Below are positions 53,604 through 64,000 of a stretch of DNA of 64,000 bases, piece by piece (the first letter of the stretch is position 1; each line of letters opens with the position of its first letter). A program made the translations under genes and the position numbers. The stretch comes from Lineus longissimus (lineage: Eukaryota; Nemertea; Pilidiophora; Heteronemertea; Lineidae). The notes beneath the pieces were generated by a model. The model was not told the DNA's origin. It saw only the letters and a program-made list of their open reading frames with translations, and did no database searches. The stretch is from NCBI RefSeq assembly GCF_910592395.1, contig NC_088324.1, positions 1,240,001-1,304,000 on the forward strand. The letters run 5' to 3'.

Positions 53604-55609
53604 TCTTAGTGCACCTTCAGCTTTCCAACAATTGTTTGGGTGTCTTTTTAGACTTCAAACTATTTTGAGTTTCTCTCTAACGTTGTTTAAGCCAACTCGC
53701 TGGTCTTAATGACTGATCATAAAATTCAGTTTTATTTAAGCTACATGTGTGTATCTTTTCCCAATATATGTACCGTTTAGATATTCGCTGCAGTGGCGAT
53801 TTTTACGTGACCATAATGAGACCGTAGAAGGTTATTCTAACGTGAATTATTTTGGCCGATACGCGAATTTGTTATGAAAGATAATTATTTAATGAAGGTT
53901 GAAAAGATTTTATGGCGGTAAAGGCTGGGTAATGACTGGTAATGTAGTGAGTGGGTTAACGTGACAAAACAACTGCGACTTGATCACTCATTGCAACCAT
54001 TCCAGCGAAGTGTCCTTGCGAACCATATGCAAGTTATTGTAAACATTTTCAGTGAGATTTTGATTTTTGAAGGCCCAGGTGTCCTTGGTCGAAGTTGCTC
54101 AATGCAAATCTCCTTTGATTCAGAGTTTCCTAATGAGAATTTCATCATGGCATGTGTAAAAATAGGGAGTCGCTGTGAATGGTTGATTTTGGGTTGTAAA
54201 CAATGGTTTTTGTGCCAAACAGGTGGGTTTTGGGTGGAAAGATTTGTTAGGATACAAATCCGGTGTTTTAAAAACTTGAAAGTGGCAAGAGTGGTTTTAT
54301 TAAAGTGGTTTGGTGTTATTAGATTTACCTTAGTAAAATTTCAGTTCGAGATAAGACCACCATTGAATATTCATAGGTTGCAGTATTCAGACCTATCAAC
54401 GAGAAGCTTTTCCGATTATCTTTAAAAATCCGCGGTCAACGACCACTTTAATTTCCACAAGTTTGTCGCCAGACTGTCCGAAATATCATATCCACATCTA
54501 AGATTCAATTCTTCCCGCAGTAATTGGTGCGACGTGGGCAAACTTTGGCAAATGAACTGATGAAAGTCTTTAACAAATCAATGGTGGTTTTGCCTCGTTG
54601 GACGAACGAGTCCTTCAGTTCTCACCCCCTATTCTAGTAGGCGCTGTCTACCCGTCTCAACACTTGCGACAGGCGAGACTTAAAAAAAGCAAGTCCTGGC
54701 TTTACTGTGTGTTTCTGAACCGGAGTCCGTTGCGATTATATTTTATAGTTCGGCTAATTCAAGGCATTATATGTGTACATGTAATCATGTGCAATTTCGC
54801 AAATCATTTTGATTACAGTTCAGTAATGCACAGATAGGGGGAGATATTGCTTGTAAATGGAATGTTCATAAAATTCGTGTCCGTCTTCAAGCAATAAGAC
54901 TCGAAATATGGTTAGACACTTTATGTCATTCGGTACAGATTCATCCTAACCGGTGTAGAAGTAGAAAATGTCCGAGGGAAAAACCATCCACCCTATTGTA
55001 TTTTGTCAGATTATGACATTATGGTTCTTTCGGTGACATTACCGTCAATAGGTCAGAGATTAAAGAGCATAATAGAATCCATGCTCCCCCGGAAATTCTA
55101 TCCTGGGACATTTCAAACTTCTACACCGGACTCATTGAAAACACTCACATTTCCATATGAGGGCGGGGGGGGGGGGTCGTCTCAGATGTTTCTATCTCTT
55201 TGATACTCTCTGTAGTCAATGTGAGCCTTAGAGGCAGCACGTACTTGGATATCACTATGTATGTTTATTGTTGCTTTTGCACTGTTTAGTTTAGTTATCA
55301 TGCTGTTTGTATTCTTAACATGAGGGACAGGATTTGCAACACTTACGAAGTGTACTAAGTATGTAACCATTATGATAGATGTATTTTATCGACGACTGTC
55401 TTTGATGAGTTCGCTGAGTCCTTGTACTACTAAGTGTGAAAGCCTATTTACAAGTGTCCCGTAAATGGATTCGCCCAGGACTTGATGATACTACGTACAG
55501 ACATTCGTACCTCGTACTATGTTGCTCATAAAGATTGCGAAACCTCCCTATTATTTCAATAATTAGATTATAGCCCGAGGCAAGAAAATGACAAACATTG
55601 TTATCCGAG
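53604..55609. other. No gene recognised; one unassigned frame
   Basis: A 154-codon frame at 53961-54425 (+), starting M-T-K-Q-L-R-L-D-H-S-L-Q-P-F, has no domain I know and uneven composition; probably chance. A G12 run is near 55164-55176. Confidence 0.35.
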
Positions 55610-58600
55610 TTCGATATATATGTATAGCTATTATAGTAATTAACAGAGACTGGAGGGCACCGTAACTGTGGACGAAGCCTTTAAATGAACATGGACGAGA
55701 CGCTCTTCTCTCGAAGTAAGGACTGGACAAGTGAGGCAAGGATGCCCGTTTTGGAAATTGCACCGAATCCCCCCCCCAAAACGCCTCGATTCGAATATGC
55801 AGCAGATACCACGGCGTAGCTAATTCAATTTTATTGTGGACCTCGTCCTTTTTATGAGACCTATCGGTTGTCGTTGGCTGTAACCTGGGACGATTCCAAG
55901 GTTGTGACAATGTCGTCATGTCCCGGGCAATGCCCGTGTCGTAGATCTAAGAGTTTGTTTAGCACTTCTCTACTTTTCTATAGAACCTGCTAGCGCAGAG
56001 CTAGCGAAAATTCCGACCACATCAGAATCACCTTTCCCGTGACACTTGGATGGGCGATAAAAATAACATAACGAAATTTGAGTCAGTTCGGATGCAACCA
56101 GCTGTCCCGGTACGAGTGTGTGCCTGAGAAAGCGTCTTACCGTTCCTTGGCCCATTCCTACATTGCTTATTATCAGAAAACACTCACTGTTCGGGAAAAA
56201 AATCTTGTCACACGTAGAGGCCGTACAAAATACAACAACATGGAGTCGATACATTTCACGAGAGTCAGGATGAGCTGCGATTGAAGGTTAGAGCATCTAC
56301 AGGCAATCTTCAATCTTGCCTGCCCTGACTTTAAAGCGTCAAATACAAAAGTTAGCAAGTCACACTTGCGAATAAAAAAGTGTTTGGTGGTGTTTTTTAA
56401 ACGTGAGTTCCTAGCTTTTCCATTTTGATGGACGGGCTTGCATACATAACTAAGGAAATTAGCTGATGGCCTAAATGAAAGATGTATACATGTTTATCCC
56501 AGCGGCAGGTCAACTTTGTGACATTCTTCGATATAGAATGGGAGTTGATATTGATGCCTGTCAAATGTATGCGAGGACATAATGTAAGCTTAGTATAGAA
56601 GTTCAAGTTTGGGGCAAGGTATGACATGTATGAGATATATTGACTGTACGTTGTGGGTCATAATTTGTGTTTTAACAATGCAGCTCCGCGACATATCAAC
56701 CGATGAGTTGGTATTGACGTTCATCTACTGTGAATGCAGGTCACCATGTTCAGCCAACCGTAGTATTCGCTTCAGATACCTTGCGTACTGCTTTACATGT
56801 TATTTAGGTCACGAATGATAAAGCTATGATATGAAAGCCTGCCCCAAATACATAAAAAAACACTAGCCCATTGCTTGCAATGAGAAGCCCCGAAGTATTG
56901 CATGATAATATCTAAGTTCTAATCCAAATGATAGTATTTTGAGGTGTTGTTTTGAAAATTCATCAAATCGACAGGGATTTTCAGTCTCGCACTAGGACAG
57001 GGATGACACATTCGTTTCAAAGTTGAAACAAGTTGCATCGTATTTGACGAATTTCTCATGACAATTTTATATTTTGCTATCGCAATAATTGGAAATAAGA
57101 CCAAGCCGTAACTACGTTGTTTCACTGGACTAAATCTTTATGGAACTAGTTAGGTCAATAAAGTTTCGGGTCGCGAAACGAAAATTCGTGTGTATGTAGG
57201 TAACTTCAGCTATTAGAGGATAAGGTAACTTGTATATTGTTTCCTTCAAGAGCGCAGAGACAGTTCGTGACCGTATTTCATATTCAACAGAACTTTCTGA
57301 ATGTACGAGTTTCGACCTCATCAGCATTTTGATAATGCATTTTGATGTTGATACTGTGTATGCGAATAAGATCTCTGCGGACGATTCAGCCGACGGAAAG
57401 ACAAACCTTTGAATCTGATATTTGTGCGGTTATTGTGTCTACAATTCCACCGTCCAGATCGAATCCAAGAACCTATGACTTCCTCCTCATACAGCTGCTG
57501 TCACAGGAACGATGCTGATTACCCCGAGCACAAGGATTCAAATAGGATCTGACGGTAATATTCTTCTCTTTACTTTTCCTGACCCTTAAGAGAACCTCAC
57601 ATGATATTCCAAATCAAACAATTACATTCGAGGCCGAAACTTTGGAGGAATACATTTCTACTGAGTCATATCCAATTGGTTGTCCTAAAGTCAATAAACA
57701 TGTACTGAATTTAAACAAAAAAGGGACAATATAGGCATTGACAAACTATATCGTAGCTTGGCAAGTTGCAGTTAGCTTTCTAAAACGCATATCGCCCCTT
57801 CCAACAAACCCATTTCAAATCTCCGCGAGCTTGTTCCGTTCTATAGTGCATAGCGATACATAGCAGGCCTAGACCATGTATTCGCCGGGATTCTGGTCAC
57901 GATTCGGTATTGGGATAGAAGAGGTTGGGTTGGTTAGCAAGGACATACCTGTAAACAAGCTAATGTTTATTTCAACGCTTTTGAAGGCCATTGTGGTCGT
58001 GAGCAAGTGATCGACCTCATTAACAACTAATTCCCGTGATTTTCAGCGGGTGCGTCCCGGATTTAATTAGACCGTGGTACGTACACCTCTTTCATGGGTG
58101 ATTATTGGGTCGTCGCTAACGCAGTGCAGACCACCTATTGTCAGTTTTTCCGTGGATATGTCTGTGGCAGCATATGCCTAGCAACCATCCCTAGCAACGG
58201 CCAATTTTATTTAGAAAAAACATTTTTAATCATTTTTTTCGAAATTCGCTTCCTACGAATTTGTGCGGAATACATTAAGCCTCTTTGTCACCAATTTTCA
58301 GCAAAATCGGAGTAAAAGTGTAGGCGGTGAATCGATTTGTTTCAGCTCAACGGCTTCAGCCGATCGGGAATGCTATGCAAAACACCATTATGTATACGTC
58401 GTGACCACGCACACGAAAACATTCCCCAATAAAATCGCTTATTGCACCCAACAAAACCACAGACAATCAAATATCTCGCGCGTATCACGTAACTAAGACT
58501 CTTATTAGATACATACTTGTGTATCTCTCCGTGTCGTTGTATAATTATTTCATAATCACCGATGGAAGTTGGGAATTTTCGCTAAATGTCAGCGTGCGAT

Positions 58601-61600
58601 CGCCATTTCCTGACGTGTTTACAACTTGTCAGAGGCGGAGCGTAACTCAAAAATTAGCATCCGGAGTATGTATAGGTCTCACTAGCCAGTGCAATGGCCG
58701 GGCCTACCTGGCTCCACAAATGGCGCGACGTCATTTCATGCATACCCCTGTTCAAGTGGCTGTCGACCTTGCAGTATATCACTCTCACACATAAACCTAT
58801 ACATTTCTGAATAGCTTGTCGCTTCTAGAATACATCTGGCCAGCTTTCATTGTTATCAAGTAATTCAGTCATGAGAACATGGGGGCAGCACAATACATGA
58901 GACACCCTGTACATCGATGAACATTTTGAAAATTTCGCCTTGCCGCCTTATAACTTGACAATTAACATGGATGGTGAAATAATATTTTTATAAACTTCTA
59001 CTTATCACCTTGAGAAAGCCAAATAATAATAATTTTAAATTTTGATACCAAAATAGGGTGTCGTTGCGGCTTTTCTTTGAGCATTTTGACCGCGAAGTCT
59101 CACCTTGAGAACATGTGCACTCTGACAGGAACCAGTTCACGTCAACATCCGATTGAGCTATACATAGCATGCGAGGCCTGGTCACTGCGGACGTGCACAG
59201 AAGAAGCTGATATTTTCCTCAAATAATCGTCAGAGCTACCTCTTCACAAAATACCCAGGACACCGACATTTGAACATGCAGCAATAGCGATATGATAGGC
59301 TCATCTGTATCCATGGTAATCGCCTGAGATTGAAGAACTTTTTTTTTAAGGGGGACCAATGTTGACCTGATCACCACTGGCTAGTGAGACCTTAATGGTA
59401 ACATGCAGTCTCATATTTCCCCTTTTTACTACAAAATATGAAAATCTGGATTGATACAAACATTTTGGTGTCCTACATGACAGGTCCAACAAGAATAGCT
59501 TCCAGTGGTGATCCATTCAAAATCATAGGCAAACTCAGCACTTCACCCATTTTCAAATTCGTTCAGAAAGCGGAATTCAGAGGGAATTCGAGTAACAGCA
59601 CACCTCAGCTGTGGAGGCCTTTTTGGTCCATGAACTGAGATGAAAGCATCTTTATCCACCCGAATGCATTCGATGAAGTCAAATGATGTTCAAAATGACA
59701 TTTATTATCATATTTTATGATTTCACTTTTTTTGGTATTTTGATTAAGGTCTCACTAGCCAGTGCAATGGCCGGGCCTACCTGGCTCCACAAATGGCGCG
59801 ACGTCATTTCATGCATACCCCTGTTCAAGTGGCTGTCGACCTTGCAGTATATCACTCTCACACATAAACCTATACATTTCTGAATAGCTTGTCGCTTCTA
59901 GAATACATCTGGCCAGCTTTCATTGTTATCAAGTAATTCAGTCATGAGAACATGGGGGCAGCACAATACATGAGACACCCTGTACATCGATGAACATTTT
60001 GAAAATTTCGCCTTGCCGCCTTATAACTTGACAATTAACATGGATGGTGAAATAATATTTTTATAAACTTCTACTTATCACCTTGAGAAAGCCAAATAAT
60101 AATAATTTTAAATTTTGATACCAAAATAGGGTGTCGTTGCGGCTTTTCTTTGAGCATTTTGACCGCGAAGTCTCACCTTGAGAACATGTGCACTCTGACA
60201 GGAACCAGTTCACGTCAACATCCGATTGAGCTATACATAGCATGCGAGGCCTGGTCACTGCGGACGTGCACAGAAGAAGCTGATATTTTCCTCAAATAAT
60301 CGTCAGAGCTACCTCTTCACAAAATACCCAGGACACCGACATTTGAACATGCAGCAATAGCGATATGATAGGCTCATCTGTATCCATGGTAATCGCCTGA
60401 GATTGAAGAACTTTTTTTTTAAGGGGGACCAATGTTGACCTGATCACCACTGGCTAGTGAGACCTTAATGGTAACATGCAGTCTCATATTTCCCCTTTTT
60501 ACTACAAAATATGAAAATCTGGATTGATACAAACATTTTGGTGTCCTACATGACAGGTCCAACAAGAATAGCTTCCAGTGGTGATCCATTCAAAATCATA
60601 GGCAAACTCAGCACTTCACCCATTTTCAAATTCGTTCAGAAAGCGGAATTCAGAGGGAATTCGAGTAACAGCACACCTCAGCTGTGGAGGCCTTTTTGGT
60701 CCATGAACTGAGATGAAAGCATCTTTATCCACCCGAATGCATTCGATGAAGTCAAATGATGTTCAAAATGACATTTATTATCATATTTTATGATTTCACT
60801 TTTTTTGGTATTTTGATTAAGGTCTCACTAGCCAGTGCAATGGCCGGGCCTACCTGGCTCCACAAATGGCGCGACGTCATTTCATGCATACCCCTGTTCA
60901 AGTGGCTGTCGACCTTGCAGTATATCACTCTCACACATAAACCTATACATTTCTGAATAGCTTGTCGCTTCTAGAATACATCTGGCCAGCTTTCATTGTT
61001 ATCAAGTAATTCAGTCATGAGAACATGGGGGCAGCACAATACATGAGACACCCTGTACATCGATGAACATTTTGAAAATTTCGCCTTGCCGCCTTATAAC
61101 TTGACAATTAACATGGATGGTGAAATAATATTTTTATAAACTTCTACTTATCACCTTGAGAAAGCCAAATAATAATAATTTTAAATTTTGATACCAAAAT
61201 AGGGTGTCGTTGCGGCTTTTCTTTGAGCATTTTGACCGCGAAGTCTCACCTTGAGAACATGTGCACTCTGACAGGAACCAGTTCACGTCAACATCCGATT
61301 GAGCTATACATAGCATGCGAGGCCTGGTCACTGCGGACGTGCACAGAAGAAGCTGATATTTTCCTCAAATAATCGTCAGAGCTACCTCTTCACAAAATAC
61401 CCAGGACACCGACATTTGAACATGCAGCAATAGCGATATGATAGGCTCATCTGTATCCATGGTAATCGCCTGAGATTGAAGAACTTTTTTTTTAAGGGGG
61501 ACCAATGTTGACCTGATCACCACTGGCTAGTGAGACCTTAATGGTAACATGCAGTCTCATATTTCCCCTTTTTACTACAAAATATGAAAATCTGGATTGA

Positions 61601-63980
61601 TACAAACATTTTGGTGTCCTACATGACAGGTCCAACAAGAATAGCTTCCAGTGGTGATCCATTCAAAATCATAGGCAAACTCAGCACTTCACCCATTTTC
61701 AAATTCGTTCAGAAAGCGGAATTCAGAGGGAATTCGAGTAACAGCACACCTCAGCTGTGGAGGCCTTTTTGGTCCATGAACTGAGATGAAAGCATCTTTA
61801 TCCACCCGAATGCATTCGATGAAGTCAAATGATGTTCAAAATGACATTTATTATCATATTTTATGATTTCACTTTTTTTGGTATTTTGATTAAGGTCTCA
61901 CTAGCCAGTGCAATGGCCGGGCCTACCTGGCTCCACAAATGGCGCGACGTCATTTCATGCATACCCCTGTTCAAGTGGCTGTCGACCTTGCAGTATATCA
62001 CTCTCACACATAAACCTATACATTTCTGAATAGCTTGTCGCTTCTAGAATACATCTGGCCAGCTTTCATTGTTATCAAGTAATTCAGTCATGAGAACATG
62101 GGGGCAGCACAATACATGAGACACCCTGTACATCGATGAACATTTTGAAAATTTCGCCTTGCCGCCTTATAACTTGACAATTAACATGGATGGTGAAATA
62201 ATATTTTTATAAACTTCTACTTATCACCTTGAGAAAGCCAAATAATAATAATTTTAAATTTTGATACCAAAATAGGGTGTCGTTGCGGCTTTTCTTTGAG
62301 CATTTTGACCGCGAAGTCTCACCTTGAGAACATGTGCACTCTGACAGGAACCAGTTCACGTCAACATCCGATTGAGCTATACATAGCATGCGAGGCCTGG
62401 TCACTGCGGACGTGCACAGAAGAAGCTGATATTTTCCTCAAATAATCGTCAGAGCTACCTCTTCACAAAATACCCAGGACACCGACATTTGAACATGCAG
62501 CAATAGCGATATGATAGGCTCATCTGTATCCATGGTAATCGCCTGAGATTGAAGAACTTTTTTTTTAAGGGGGACCAATGTTGACCTGATCACCACTGGC
62601 TAGTGAGACCATATTCAAGCTGACGGCGCCGCCTTATTCTTTCTACAATTGAATGTTAATAATTGTAAATCAGCAGGCGTGACCTATACATGTTGCAGAC
62701 TCAATGTCACGTGGTTAGCCCGTCTGCTGTGTCCAATTTGCACGCAAAGAAATCACAACAAATTCAAATCTCAGGCTGCTTGTTGATTGGCTGTAGACTG
62801 AGTGAACAGGCAATATCCAAATCGCCTGCCGCAAAGTGTGTAGCCTTTCGCAAAATAGTGACGACAAACATTATCAAAAAAGGGTATTAATTGACCGAAT
62901 ATGACGGATCTTTTTAATGGAATCTCAATTTCTAAACATTTTGAAATTTTCTATCGAGAGAAAATGCGATATTTTTGCTGGATAAAGTATTGCAATTTTC
63001 TTGTAATAGTGATTAAACATTTGGGGCCAGGGTAATCATTGGAGCATAGTAAAATGTGGAATGATTAGCCTGGCACGGCGAGGGTGTGCTGTGTCCAGGA
63101 AATGGCGGTAAATGGGTTGTTCTCGGGCTGGGTTTCTCTAGCGGACTGATATCCGAGTTCGTCACAATAAGCGATGATATAGGTCTGTATATTCACTAGA
63201 AAAAGATGCGTGTCAAAGTGTCGAAATATGTAATGAATTATTTCGAGATGGTTTATGCGTTTTTAAGTGACATTCCGTGCATTGACACAGTCCAACATAA
63301 TTCACAGATCACAACACTACTGTTGTAAAAATGTTTGCGTCCACTACTCGCGCAGCGATCCGACATTCCTTCCCATGTTGTGGTATCTTAGAGTCCTAGC
63401 CAAGACGACGACCCATATTCGCCTAATGGCTTGTCATGGTTGGCACTGTATCGTACAAGAAGCATAAAGATAGCTTGAACAATTTAGCAATGTTTCGTTT
63501 CATATCGCGCTCTCTCAGTCATAAAATGGCATCGGCACTTCTGATTACCGTCCATCAAGGCATGCATATAAGCATGTGAGATACGAACGATGAGGCTGAG
63601 GTTGCTGAAGTAGACTGGAAAAGAAAAGTAATAATTGCCAAAGTGGTGAGCGACTGCAACAACCTGAGCATTTCTGTGTGCCTCCTCAGTCTAAAAACGC
63701 ACTCTTGTTGCTCGAATTTTACTACGGAGTTCCAGACCGTTTTTCTTTCCGACCTGCCCTCCTAGGCCCAGCTCCTACGTACCTGGTATACGGAAGCGAT
63801 AGCATTGGCATTGAGGCGTCTGGTACGCCCGTCACGTGACTGCATGATATGAAGTGGCTTCGGTATGTGTTTATTATTTTTTTCATTGTAAAAAACATCA
63901 TTCCTAAGGGACTTCATTCGATTGGTTGACACTAAAACAGTATGATATAACTGATTCAAACACATTCGACTGTAACGCGA
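55610..63980 (+). repeat. Segmental duplication, copy B (with 3.9-kb insertion)
   Basis: Direct copy of 39420-43735, continuing past 63860 into sequence equal to the right palindrome arm start (44476 onward) until about 63978, where the copies diverge. It differs by the 58675-62610 array and by small substitutions. Copy B lacks the palindrome, so it keeps the ancestral arrangement there. Confidence 0.92.
58675..62610 (+). mobile_element. Tandem array of a 717-bp TIR element with 356-bp spacers
   Basis: Four copies of a 717-bp element (58675-59391, 59748-60464, 60821-61537, 61894-62610), each with 17-bp inverted ends GGTCTCACTAGCCAGTG, separated by three copies of a 356-bp spacer. The period is exactly 1,073 bp and the units appear identical. 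The whole array is flanked by ATA/ATA; copy A of the duplication has one ATA (GTATGTATATTCAAG) and no insert, so the array entered by a 3-bp target duplication. Inside, each element abuts TTAA on both sides. The short frames repeated in every unit (65, 66 and 66 codons) match no known transposase; non-autonomous. Confidence 0.92.
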
Positions 63981-64000
63981 AAGACGAAAGTTGTTCAAAC

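Noticed and set aside
53961-54425. 154-codon frame as a gene
   Set aside because: No domain, no splice or promoter support, biased composition; consistent with chance in AT-rich DNA.
59438-62404. Identical 65-66 codon frames repeated in each 1,073-bp unit
   Set aside because: Short, without known motifs, and identical only because the units are identical.

Overview
The window is metazoan nuclear DNA: GT-AG introns with matching phases, several repeat classes (non-LTR, Helitron, PIF/Harbinger, Tc1/mariner, pogo-like, foldback/MITE), many long minisatellites, and animal gene families (DEG/ENaC channel, arrestin-domain adaptor, SMARCC, LicD, Mab-21/cGAS-like). The mix points to a repeat-rich, probably marine, invertebrate; the phylum cannot be settled from the sequence alone. 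All exon models are hand-built from reading frame, splice consensus and phase agreement.

Layout. 1-822: 3' end of a non-LTR retrotransposon. 1238-11657 (+): seven exons of a DEG/ENaC-type sodium channel (TM1 exon missing upstream), with a Harbinger remnant, a foldback element and three tandem arrays in its introns. Two arrays are built from the gene's own exon-intron junctions and a third is a partial tandem duplication of its pore exon. 11950-16190: 53-bp and 50-bp minisatellites. 16379-19900: a small MITE, a decayed Helitron helicase, a LINE fragment and a foldback fragment. 20548-25165 (-): a complete seven-exon arrestin-domain-containing (ARRDC) gene of 395 codons ending in a PPxY tail. 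26465-28720 (+): only the last exons of a SMARCC1/2 (BAF155/170)-like gene. 28974-34538: foldback copy, an orphan exon, then a secreted, possibly ependymin-related gene with an acidic tail. 35106-36284 (-): single-exon type II membrane LicD protein. 37566-38187: LINE 3' end.

39420-64000 is shaped by recent rearrangement. A 4.3-kb segment (39420-43740) recurs at 55610-63900. The first copy gained a 674-bp-arm palindrome (43774-45149) whose outer edge lies inside a mariner element. The second copy gained a tandem array of a 717-bp terminal-inverted-repeat element with a 356-bp spacer (1,073-bp period). Between the copies is the most striking gene: a long array of near-identical ankyrin repeats fused in frame to a Mab-21/cGAS-like nucleotidyltransferase with a full predicted catalytic triad, interrupted near its 5' end by one in-frame stop.

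Themes. (1) Tandem arrays seeded at splice junctions inside one channel gene. (2) A candidate innate-immune ankyrin-cGLR fusion with a rapidly homogenising repeat region. (3) Repeats lying within about 20 bp of splice sites. The protein genes are not an operon-like unit and show no shared pathway.
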